IMG/VR virus record: IMGVR_UViG_3300047557_003836
Span: 1 to 24,155 of that record
Reading direction: 5' to 3' (one strand)
Source of the DNA: a virus
DNA length: 24,155 bases
Shown here: piece after piece, positions 7,001 through 14,775 of the stretch
How positions within the stretch are numbered: the stretch's first letter is position 1
Layout of the letters: each line of letters starts with the position of its first letter
Position numbers and translations under genes: made by a program
Notes under the pieces: model-generated
Database searches by the model: none
Seen by the model: the letters and a program-made list of their open reading frames with translations, nothing else
What the model was told of the DNA's origin: nothing

Positions 7001-10000
7001 TTATCTACAAAAAATCCAGATTTAAATCTATTTAAACCCTCAGAATCTGTCACTAGAAGACTTTCTGTAGATAGTTCCAGTAAAGAAAGTGAGGTATAAT
7101 ATTCTAAATCTACTATTCTCTTTTCAATTTCCCTTAAATCTGACATAGTATATCTTCTATTATCAGTTAAATCAATTTTTATATCTTTAGATACATCAAA
7201 AACATAAGCAGAGCTGGAAATAGTAGCTACATCAAGTACTTCTTTTGATATCTTTGGAACTACTGGTGATGTACTTGATTTTCCATAAACAATAGAAAAT
7301 GTTCCATCGGAAGATAAAGTTAGTTTATCTTTTCTTGGTAAGTAGAATGAATAATCAAATACTATTGATTCATTTGACTTTAATATTTGTGCAGATACAT
7401 TAGAACCAATATTAAAACTCCTCGATGTATAGTCAAATGGACTTATAGAACTTGATGTACTATAGTCGGAGACTCTTGGTCTAACATCTATTACATCAGT
7501 ATTTCTTACAGAATCATAATATGGTATTTTACTTCCATATAATTCTGATGGGTAACTATTTACTGTAATTAAATCACCACCATCAGTTGATTCAAATCTA
7601 AAGTAATCAAATACAATTTTTAATCTTCTAGATGGTTGCTTGGATGCTTCTTTTCTAATTAATCTACCAATATCATAAAATTGCTCTCTTTGACCATTAT
7701 CTAAAATAAATTCTGAAATAATATTCGAGTCTCCCTCGGATACACTTGTAATTGTAGCTTCTTTATTAGACTCTGTAAATGTTACATATTCATTAGCAAC
7801 AAATTTATTTGAATTTTTATATACAAATTCCACCACAGAAGAAGAAGGTGTTGATACACAAATAGCAACTGCCCCTGAAGTTTTTCCAATTGCAACCTCA
7901 CCAACAATAATATTTGATGTATTTAATCCTGATATTGTAATCGAAGGTAAAGTTGCATTATTGTTTGTTGATGATTCAAAAATACCGTGAACTTGAACTA
8001 TATCTGGATAATTTAAGCTAATATCAACATCTTCTACTCTAGTTCCATATACAGTACTGGTAGTTAATCCATTTGATGCAGTTGAGTATTTTGTTCTAGT
8101 TACATTAACTGTTTGACATCTTTGTAATTTTTTATATTTTGATGTCACATTAGATTTAATTAATGTAACTATGAGTCTAGCCGCAGATGCTGATGCTACG
8201 CTTAAATTATCAATTGTTCCAGATTTGCTACCTGTATTTAAATTGAATTTATCATCGGATAAAAATATATTGTTTCCACTATCATCAATTAAAACATAAT
8301 TTTCTTCATCAAATGAAGAGTACACAAAATCAGTATTTGATAGGTCTGGTAAAGTTAAAGAATTTGAAGTTATAGTAACGGTATACTCTTTTTTAACATA
8401 TACACTGGAATTTAATAGACTTATTTCTGAAATGTTTTTATTTTCTAACTCAGAATATAATGATGAATTTTGATTATTAAATGTCTCTGGTCTTAGTATT
8501 TTAATATTTTGTAGAGTAGTTGTTATTCCAACATTACCTGAACATACTAAAGAAACATTTGAAATTGACTTAACCGATACCGAAGTTTTTGTTGAATTTA
8601 TAGAAGTTACTTCTGTAAAGATTGGAACTGTTAATCCTACTCCAGAATAACTGATAATATCATTAACTAAAATTGAAGAAGCAAAATTTGTCCCATCTGA
8701 TTTTACAATAGTTGCATTAGAACCCGAAACCGTGATATTAAAAGGTCCAGTAATTGAAGATTCCTTGGATAAAACAGTATCCGCAGTAAAATCGGACAAA
8801 TCTGAAACTGCTTTAACATCATTTATAGAATAGTCAGATAAACTTGAAATTGTAGAAGTTGTAGATATTCCTGAAACAGTTAATGATTCATTTAATTGAA
8901 ATTGTCCAGAAATTTGATATAATGATAAAGATGTTCCTGAAACTGTTCTAACATAACCAGATGCACCACTATTATTACCTTGAACAAAACTACTAACGGT
9001 TATTCCAGGAATTGAAGAACTTAAAGTAATGTCAGTGAAAGTTTGAATGTCAAATAAGTATAAATTTGATTTACTTGCTGCATTTTCATATGATGTATTA
9101 TCATACTCAAAGTCATAAACCCTAGCATATCCTATACTTTTTGCACTTCCTACTGCTCCAGAGGTAAGTCTTGAATTATATAAAGTTACACTATAATTAG
9201 TTGATAAACCTATTTTTGGAGAACTTTTTAAATTATTAATTTTTAGAACATTACCAGATGTAAAAACGGAAGAAGAAGATTCTACAGATTTAGTTTCTCT
9301 TGGTTTCTGATAATCTAAAACAGTAGTTGAGGTTGGAACTTCATATCCCTTTACGTAAGATTTTCCTGGGGAAATCTTTAGTAATGCTAAATCATCTGAT
9401 GGAGTAGACCCACCTGAAGTTTTTTGATCTGATAGATATAATCCATTATTTCCAAGTCTATCATTTAGAGATTCTAATGATTCTATTGTATACTGATTTA
9501 AAGAATAATTTCCAGACTCATCATAAGTTCTTCTAGCTAAAATATCAGTTATGAATGAATATGGGTCATTTTTAATTATTTTCTTTAAGATTCCATTTTC
9601 TACTCTAAAGAGTTCTATAAAATCATCATCATAGAAATCATCTAAACTTTTTTTGGTTAAAGTTGCTTGTATTTTTAATCTGTCTGCCCCTGGTGCAGCA
9701 TAATTTGAGAATCCTTTAGCATTATCTACTAGGGAAGTATCATCATTTGAATCGATAATACTTTCTACTACGTTAAGACCAACTCGATAAGATGGAGTGT
9801 TTGAATATGGGTCTAATATTACTGTACTTGAATATACATTTACAAAATACCCCCTAATAAAATAGACACCAGATTCTATTTTGGCGCAAGAACCAACTGA
9901 AGTTGCTTTTCTAGTTTCTGGAGTCAAAACTCTGAATAAAGATGACCCAGCAGGATATAAAGTATTTGAAATTAATAAATCTTCTTCAATTACTAATTCT

Positions 10001-10449
10001 TCACCATCGATAAAAATTTCAGTTGAAAAGTCATCGGATGAAGAAGATTGATACTTTACAAATAAACAAACAGTATTTCTAGTCGATTCTACATCAGATT
10101 TCCTTAAAACATAGTCAACTTTAGCTGTTACATTTGTGGTTTTTCCTTTAAAAGTATATCCTACTACTTCATCTAGATAATCTTCTACTGATATTCCAGC
10201 AAAAATATCATCAACCTCTACACAATTAAATGTATTGTCATACGCATAATTACCTGGTATAACCATACCTCCTTGAGAGTATAAACTACTCCCAAATTTA
10301 TCAATTTGATTTTGTAAAGACGATTGCAAATTATTTAATTCTCTTGCCTGAATAGAGGTTCCTGGCTTAAAGAGAATTTTATAATAATTTTTTAAATCAT
10401 CAAAATCTGAATAATAAGGGTTTACATTTAAGTTAGTGCTTTGTGGCAT
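4078..10449 (-). CDS. Giant DUF4815-type virion structural protein (2123 aa), baseplate/tail-appendage candidate
   Basis: The protein has DUF4815 hallmarks. The N-terminus NPYYSDFDDLKNYYKILFKP and QARELNNLQSSLQNQIDKFG (residues about 10-53) is followed by the 'MVIPGN' motif. Mid-protein are 'DVRPRVSDY', then NRRYTMSDLREIEKRIVDLE with YYTSL (about 1090-1120), and DPLAQSFFV with SVDVYFQSKD and IPVTLQIRE (about 1494-1530). The C-terminal part (about 1985-2123) has SAYRHSSSDIRVLYKIFRND and ends SPIIKDLRVIALR. Between these lie many serine/threonine-rich beta-repeat segments, for example GEVAIGKTSGA, GETVRGYDTNG and IGDEIIKYTGTSTGQLTGI. DUF4815 proteins are large virion structural proteins of tailed phages; cyanophage annotations sometimes place them at gp9/gp10. 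Here the gene fills the place of T4 genes 9 to wac, suggesting a role in the outer baseplate or short fibres. The start is 1 base after the gp8 stop. Confidence 0.82.
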   Translation of the reverse strand: MPQSTNLNVNPYYSDFDDLKNYYKILFKPGTSIQARELNNLQSSLQNQIDKFGSSLYSQGGMVIPGNYAYDNTFNCVEVDDIFAGISVEDYLDEVVGYTFKGKTTNVTAKVDYVLRKSDVESTRNTVCLFVKYQSSSSDDFSTEIFIDGEELVIEEDLLISNTLYPAGSSLFRVLTPETRKATSVGSCAKIESGVYFIRGYFVNVYSSTVILDPYSNTPSYRVGLNVVESIIDSNDDTSLVDNAKGFSNYAAPGADRLKIQATLTKKSLDDFYDDDFIELFRVENGILKKIIKNDPYSFITDILARRTYDESGNYSLNQYTIESLESLNDRLGNNGLYLSDQKTSGGSTPSDDLALLKISPGKSYVKGYEVPTSTTVLDYQKPRETKSVESSSSVFTSGNVLKINNLKSSPKIGLSTNYSVTLYNSRLTSGAVGSAKSIGYARVYDFEYDNTSYENAASKSNLYLFDIQTFTDITLSSSIPGITVSSFVQGNNSGASGYVRTVSGTSLSLYQISGQFQLNESLTVSGISTTSTISSLSDYSINDVKAVSDLSDFTADTVLSKESSITGPFNITVSGSNATIVKSDGTNFASSILVNDIISYSGVGLTVPIFTEVTSINSTKTSVSVKSISNVSLVCSGNVGITTTLQNIKILRPETFNNQNSSLYSELENKNISEISLLNSSVYVKKEYTVTITSNSLTLPDLSNTDFVYSSFDEENYVLIDDSGNNIFLSDDKFNLNTGSKSGTIDNLSVASASAARLIVTLIKSNVTSKYKKLQRCQTVNVTRTKYSTASNGLTTSTVYGTRVEDVDISLNYPDIVQVHGIFESSTNNNATLPSITISGLNTSNIIVGEVAIGKTSGAVAICVSTPSSSVVEFVYKNSNKFVANEYVTFTESNKEATITSVSEGDSNIISEFILDNGQREQFYDIGRLIRKEASKQPSRRLKIVFDYFRFESTDGGDLITVNSYPSELYGSKIPYYDSVRNTDVIDVRPRVSDYSTSSSISPFDYTSRSFNIGSNVSAQILKSNESIVFDYSFYLPRKDKLTLSSDGTFSIVYGKSSTSPVVPKISKEVLDVATISSSAYVFDVSKDIKIDLTDNRRYTMSDLREIEKRIVDLEYYTSLSLLELSTESLLVTDSEGLNRFKSGFFVDNFGSYDTSNLDNESYSALIRNNTLSSPKTTERVDLTVGTLSNLKKTNQSITLDYIEVEYTKQAFASRIINVNPFNIVTWTGKLELSPYTDYWSINISEQENIADFSRRGTSETIVTRNSLPYIRSRNVKFTGTRLKPSTQFDFYFDSRNISSSSTNGNTYAFPKLLEITDVNGVFTVGETVRGYDTNGNTVSFKICSPNHKSGPIDNPTSTYTINPYQTNVGISTLYGTQSTILNVDVDSLQVSSESQYFGNITKGMKVYGSSSNASATISNLRLISDDNGSLVGSFFIPNPESSDIKYRTGNTTAKLTTSVTSSGTPGEVTSSAEATFTSSGQKVITTTIGYYDPLAQSFFVNEDNGIFPTSVDVYFQSKDSSIPVTLQIREVSSGIPGGPDKIVGTLEKVLNASDVKVSSDASVATTFTFDNLTRLEGNREYAIVLLSDSNSYNVWISRVGEVEISTANLPEIQKIIINKQPSLGSLFVSQNGSTWTPTQEDDLKFVIKKAKFSDKVGTCRLFNSTVSTKSLNNRLPKNPITVFSNSGESSYHNGRYILVTYPNHGMYSQNNQVSISGILPDSLPTKLTSNYDNSSTSSINITSGDESNFITFNGVAVSTDDPGYVLIGDEIIKYTGTSTGQLTGITRSQLGTNSVTHKSGSSVYKYEFSGVSLSRINKTFTSIVNPTIDRFYVQIDDDTLFTTTKTGGGDNAYCTKNIQFSKIDFDNNFITNYNNTEVSSSVRTVSSTSVNGTEVSFVDKGFETVGLSSITTFTDPRMICSRENELEYLSDSQFASNKSFTLDINLTTSDTNVSPIINLENSLVSLENNRINKPVSNYITDSRINLDTTEPNEFVYVSKTISLEESSSSLKVLLSAYRHSSSDIRVLYKIFRNDGADNTRNWILFPGYSNIDNNGNIINSSNNDGSSDVKVPESNLNQYRDYTFTADDISPFTSFAIKIIGTSTNQSYSPIIKDLRVIALR

Positions 10450-10450
10450 T

Positions 10451-12040
10451 TTAGAACTCTATAATAATTTTGATATCTTCTCTTTGATTTGATTGTCTTG
10501 TAATAGTGGACCTATTATCCACATACAATATATCACCACTCTTTATATTTATATCTGGATTTGATAGTCCATTAGTAAAGGACTGTCCCAAATAAACTCC
10601 TTGATATTGGTCTACAGTTGAACCAGAACCAATATCAACTACATTATAAGTAGTACTACTTATTCCTATAGTTACACTTGTATTATTGAAAGGTGAATAA
10701 GTATATGAAGATGATGTAGATAACCCAGTAAAATCTGGATTTAATATGAATGGGTCGAATGTCTTTAAAATTCCTTGTGATGGAGAAGAATAAGTATCTA
10801 CATAATTATCTCTTGGTTGAATATACTTGATAATAGTTACAGAACCAATCTCTTCAGAACTTACGATATTTCCTATTGCACCAGTAGATGATTGTCTAAT
10901 TATGGAATCATCTGTAATACTTAGACCAGTTGCATTAATTGCGATACCATGTACTCCAGAACCAGTACTTGATGTAAATAATGATGATGAACCAAATGCT
11001 CTTATATTTTTACTAATTCCTACTCTACAAAATTGATTTCCTACAATAAAATCTGGATTTGTGGATAGATTTTCTATTCTACTATAAACTAAACATCTAA
11101 ATGCCCCCAACTCTTTATAGAGGTCAAATCCATGTCCACCTTGTGGTGGAATGATAACTGTAAATATTGCCTTTTCAGAACTGCTATCTAAAGCAACTAC
11201 GGAATCTAAATCAAGAGTAGCATAAGTATAACCTGAACCTGGTGATGTTACTTCTGCTGATGTAACATTTCCCTCAGAATCAAATTTTACTAGTGCAATA
11301 CCACCTGTCCCATCACCCCTAATATTACAAGAAACTCCTAATTGAGGATTAGTTCCAACCAAATATTTACCACTTCTCTCTACTACTATTGCTCTTATAG
11401 AACCAGAAACTGCACTATCTCTAACTGCAACTATATCAGAAGAATTTGAAGTATTCCAATTATTTGGAACTGGAATATAATTTGTAGAATCAAATTTCAA
11501 ATAATCCGATGGACTAATAGAATACACATACTTCCAAATATATCCGTCTCCCCTATCTATATACTCACTTGGGTCAGTATGAGTTGGCTCTATTGTGGAA
11601 GGAACTCCTGATGGATTAGCATATCCAGATCCATTATAAATGCAAATATAAACTCTAAACTGACTATTGACTACGTAAAAATTGCTATCATATAATCTTG
11701 TTGTTCCGGAATTTGGTGTTAATTTATAGGGACTATAATCGTGCCTATACATATCATATTTTATTCCAGTAACCCACTGAACTTTTGGTATAGCTCTAAT
11801 AACCTCAGAGGAAGTTAATTTTTTAACACCTAATATACTTTCCTTATAAGAATCGGAATAATTAAAATTATCAATAGGATTTTGTACGTTACTATCCCAA
11901 GATACCCAATTAGTAGTTGGATTTGGATATCCAATAAATGTATAAAAACACTCTGAAGATGAAGATTCTGATGCAGAGATAGATTCTATAAAATTAGAAC
12001 AATTTTCTATCTTTAAATTGTCAGTTATTATTGCTGTCAT
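10451..12040 (-). CDS. 8: Baseplate wedge subunit (T4 gp8-like)
   Basis: This 529-residue protein (T4 gp8 is 334) is a baseplate wedge component that in T4 binds gp7 and gp10. Matches to T4 are spread along it: the N-terminal TAIITDNLKIENCSNFIESI, the FYTFIGYPNPTTNW block (T4 'IFITFGRSEPW'), VIRAIPKVQWVTG (T4 'MLDAVIPRRDWGDT'), YVVNSQFRVYICIYN, IEPTHTDPSEYIDRGDGYIW with KYVYSISPSDYL (T4 'GTIEPGDGYVWEYLFEIPP'), YIPVPNNW, and the C-terminal IKIIIEF (T4 'INILFTF'). Added length includes at least one beta-repeat (GNVTSAEVTSPGSGYTYA, about residues 255-275). A 26-base gap in front holds a late-promoter core. No near Shine-Dalgarno is visible. Confidence 0.88.
   Translation of the reverse strand: MTAIITDNLKIENCSNFIESISASESSSSECFYTFIGYPNPTTNWVSWDSNVQNPIDNFNYSDSYKESILGVKKLTSSEVIRAIPKVQWVTGIKYDMYRHDYSPYKLTPNSGTTRLYDSNFYVVNSQFRVYICIYNGSGYANPSGVPSTIEPTHTDPSEYIDRGDGYIWKYVYSISPSDYLKFDSTNYIPVPNNWNTSNSSDIVAVRDSAVSGSIRAIVVERSGKYLVGTNPQLGVSCNIRGDGTGGIALVKFDSEGNVTSAEVTSPGSGYTYATLDLDSVVALDSSSEKAIFTVIIPPQGGHGFDLYKELGAFRCLVYSRIENLSTNPDFIVGNQFCRVGISKNIRAFGSSSLFTSSTGSGVHGIAINATGLSITDDSIIRQSSTGAIGNIVSSEEIGSVTIIKYIQPRDNYVDTYSSPSQGILKTFDPFILNPDFTGLSTSSSYTYSPFNNTSVTIGISSTTYNVVDIGSGSTVDQYQGVYLGQSFTNGLSNPDINIKSGDILYVDNRSTITRQSNQREDIKIIIEF
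10546..10553 (-). promoter_or_regulatory. Candidate late promoter core (TATAAATA) inside gp8, before the DUF4815 gene
   Basis: The minus strand reads TATAAATA, the exact T4 late-promoter consensus, within the 3' end of the gp8 coding sequence and 96 bases before the DUF4815 gene ATG. It may give the 6.4-kb gene its own late transcript. The coding context (codons for INIK) and high AT content mean a chance match is possible. Confidence 0.35.
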
Positions 12041-12060
12041 TTTTTAGACGTATTTTACCT

Positions 12061-12068
12061 TATTTATT
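12061..12068 (-). promoter_or_regulatory. Candidate T4-type late promoter core (AATAAATA) before gp8
   Basis: The minus strand reads AATAAATA, 20 bases before the gp8 ATG at 12040. Its first two bases belong to the TAA stop of the 901-residue gene (12069-12067), and the following in-frame TAA makes a double stop (TAATAA). The arrangement copies the site before gp13 almost exactly, which strengthens both calls. Confidence 0.5.
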
Positions 12069-14772
12069 ATATTTTTCTCCATATTCTAACTGTATAATTT
12101 CCAGTTGTTGCATTAGTTGCTGATGTAGATAATCCTATAGTACTAGAACCTATGGAAACAATTTTATAAGAAGAAGTGTAATCAGATTCTATATAATCAT
12201 TTACTTGAATTCCAGAAGTTGTAATTCCTAGAGATGTTGCATATGTAGTTGTAAAACCGGCAGTTAATGTTGCAACAGAGGTAAATCCAACATACTTAGA
12301 TGCTAAAGAATCTCTAGATTTGCTAATTAATTCACCACCTATGAATAAATCCTTTGATTGTGGAGTGAAATTTACAGGTCTATAAGTGAATGAATCATAT
12401 GATAGACCTTTATCATTATAAATTTCCGTATTAAGAGAATCTGAAGATACGATTTTCTTTACAGTCCTTATATTTTGATTATCTGGTAATTTAGATATAT
12501 TTTTCTCAACAACCAAGTTATCACCTACTTTTATTCTGGGATCTATATCGTATAAAAATGAATCCCCATCACTTCCCTCATAAAAATAAACTTTTAATGT
12601 ACTTCCAGTAGGAGGTGCCTCGCTCATTATAATCTGTGTTCCTCCATTAAAATAATATGATTCTTCTGGTACTTGAATAACGTCATTCAAAAAAACTAAA
12701 ACATTTTGAGAAATCTCTATATCAGATCCTGGTAAAGATTCTAAACTTAGCAATTGACCGTTTTCTTTTAAATTAAAGGATCTTCTTGTCCCATTTACTT
12801 CAGGACTTAAATCATCTAATTTTCTAAGTTTTCCTATATTCCAAGCAGAAAAAGTATCTTTTCCAACTGATAAAACTACTATTTCAAGTTTTTCAGAATC
12901 TATTTGAGTTGAATAACCAACTAAATTGGGTAAAGTCAAAACATCACCAGAACTATATCCATATCCAGGATTTGTGAACTTAAAATTGTCAATTTTACCA
13001 GAATCGGAAATCGTTAAATTTATTTTAGCACCAATTCCAGAAGTTACTCCAACTGGAGATAAGTTATCATATTCTAATGGTGGATCTATTTTAATTATTG
13101 GAGTGGAAATTCCAGTATAGGTGCAAGGTCCAACTATATTAATAGATGTTATATATCCAGATGATATTATAGCTGTTCCATATCCAGATATTCTAGTTCC
13201 ATTTTGTTCAAATGAAACTGATGTAGCATATCCAGGAGCATATCTATATCCTGAACCAGAATATGCTATTCCAATATTATCATTATTAATTGTATAAACT
13301 CCATCAGACTCTATTTTTGATGTTTCATACAAAACTGCAGATTTTAATGGTTGATAATTTGTTCCAGAAGATAAGGCATAACCAACTATTATTCCACCTC
13401 TAGGAAGTCCCTTTACATTAACATCATAACTTTTTGTTCCATCTCCAGTTGTTCCAATTCCTATAAAATTGAGAAAAGTTTTTCCACCTTCTTCAACAAA
13501 TGAAAATGATTCTTCAAATTCCGGATATTGAAAAATATTATTTACTAATACTATTCCGTTATCTGAGGATATTCCGGAAGTTGATAATCCAGAATACTTT
13601 AATTCAAATGAAGATGATATTCCATTAAATTGATTTGAAAAATCGTCAAAAACTTTATTACCATCGTAATTTGATCTTAAAAATACTCTACCATTAAATT
13701 TAGATCCAAAACTAAAATTGAAAAATGTCAAATCAAATGGTAACACTGGGGTTAATTGATCATATTGTCCAGTGGTCTTATCAAAAGAAATTTTAACTTC
13801 ATTTATTGCATCTTCATATGAATTTGCAAAACTAAAATTATTTTCATAATTTTTTATGGCAAAATAAACTTTATTGCTCTGTAGACCTAAAGGTGGATTT
13901 TGTGATACTAATAAAAGTCTAGATCCTGTTTTAATATCAGTATTAAACAAATTAAAAGAATCTGTACTATCAAAAACATCTGAAAGTGGGATTTTATATG
14001 TAAATCTTTTACCTTCAAATGGAGCATCTGTAAAATAAATTTTATCCTGAACAATATTATATTGACCATTCATTATAGTTGCATATTTTGTTGATGTAGA
14101 AAAGGGGACTAAAGGAGTACCCAATACAGTTACTCCTCTAAGTAAAGAAACTGTACCAACACCAACATTAGTATTTGAATATGAAATATTTGTAATTTTT
14201 GTCAATTCATTTCCAATTTTTAAAACAGTACCTACATTAATATTTGTTAAATCACTCAGAACAATATTTTGAGAATTGATATAAGTTACAATACCAACTG
14301 TATTTCCAGCAGAAAGAGGTGCCTGTATTATATTATCTAAAACTATTAAAGATCTAGAATTTTGTTTTTCTCCCTCAAATCCATGATTGTTACCTACTCC
14401 TAAACTTATTATATCTAAATTAGTCCCAGAAAGAGCCAAATTCTTGGTAAAGGAAAGTTTAATATTATTAGAATCTACTACTATTGCATATACTTCATCT
14501 GGCATAAATGAAGTTGAAATAGAATTTCCAGGACTTGTCGTAGATATTCCTAGTTTATTTCCAGATCGAGGAAATGTATATTTTAATTTTTCCCCAGTTT
14601 TGAAAAAGTGGTTTTCAATTAAAATACTGTTATTTAAGATATCAACTGTTTCACTAGAACTTCCATCAAATTTTTTATAAAAAACTGAATCACCTTTATG
14701 TTTTATTCTAAATGAAGATGAACCGAGAGTTGTTGGGATATATATCCCTCCTGATGAATTATTTAATGCCAT
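12067..14772 (-). CDS. Baseplate or fibre-like virion structural protein (901 aa)
   Basis: I do not recognise a T4 counterpart. It sits between the gp7-like gene and gp8, starting 3 bases after the stop of the former with a Shine-Dalgarno, so it is probably a baseplate or tail-appendage subunit. It is beta-rich with recurring segments. A 'V-L/F-x-N-x-I/V-I/F-Q-x-P' motif occurs three times: IVLDNIIQAP (143-152), IVLVNNIFQYP (407-417) and VLVFLNDVIQVP (691-702). The first and third are followed by I-Y/M-x-x-x-AP-x-x-G (YFTDAPFEG 246-254; IIMSEAPPTG 714-723), as in beta-sandwich repeats of phage fibres. Residues 54-67 (ENHFFKTGEKLKYT) and 94-107 (YAIVVDSNNIKLSF) form another repeat type, also found in the gp7-like protein. 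GSGY and GYGY turns occur at about 506-510 and 602-606. No signal peptide or enzyme motif is visible. Confidence 0.8.
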   Translation of the reverse strand: MALNNSSGGIYIPTTLGSSSFRIKHKGDSVFYKKFDGSSSETVDILNNSILIENHFFKTGEKLKYTFPRSGNKLGISTTSPGNSISTSFMPDEVYAIVVDSNNIKLSFTKNLALSGTNLDIISLGVGNNHGFEGEKQNSRSLIVLDNIIQAPLSAGNTVGIVTYINSQNIVLSDLTNINVGTVLKIGNELTKITNISYSNTNVGVGTVSLLRGVTVLGTPLVPFSTSTKYATIMNGQYNIVQDKIYFTDAPFEGKRFTYKIPLSDVFDSTDSFNLFNTDIKTGSRLLLVSQNPPLGLQSNKVYFAIKNYENNFSFANSYEDAINEVKISFDKTTGQYDQLTPVLPFDLTFFNFSFGSKFNGRVFLRSNYDGNKVFDDFSNQFNGISSSFELKYSGLSTSGISSDNGIVLVNNIFQYPEFEESFSFVEEGGKTFLNFIGIGTTGDGTKSYDVNVKGLPRGGIIVGYALSSGTNYQPLKSAVLYETSKIESDGVYTINNDNIGIAYSGSGYRYAPGYATSVSFEQNGTRISGYGTAIISSGYITSINIVGPCTYTGISTPIIKIDPPLEYDNLSPVGVTSGIGAKINLTISDSGKIDNFKFTNPGYGYSSGDVLTLPNLVGYSTQIDSEKLEIVVLSVGKDTFSAWNIGKLRKLDDLSPEVNGTRRSFNLKENGQLLSLESLPGSDIEISQNVLVFLNDVIQVPEESYYFNGGTQIIMSEAPPTGSTLKVYFYEGSDGDSFLYDIDPRIKVGDNLVVEKNISKLPDNQNIRTVKKIVSSDSLNTEIYNDKGLSYDSFTYRPVNFTPQSKDLFIGGELISKSRDSLASKYVGFTSVATLTAGFTTTYATSLGITTSGIQVNDYIESDYTSSYKIVSIGSSTIGLSTSATNATTGNYTVRIWRKI

Positions 14773-14775
14773 GGT

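Noticed and set aside
14387-14680. Plus-strand open frames opposite the 901-residue gene and other large genes (also around 2665-2910, 6014-6226, 10827-11036, 16751-16966, 18051-18272)
   Set aside because: All lie inside well-supported minus-strand genes, have low-complexity or shadow-like products, and lack clear ribosome binding sites or recognisable motifs.
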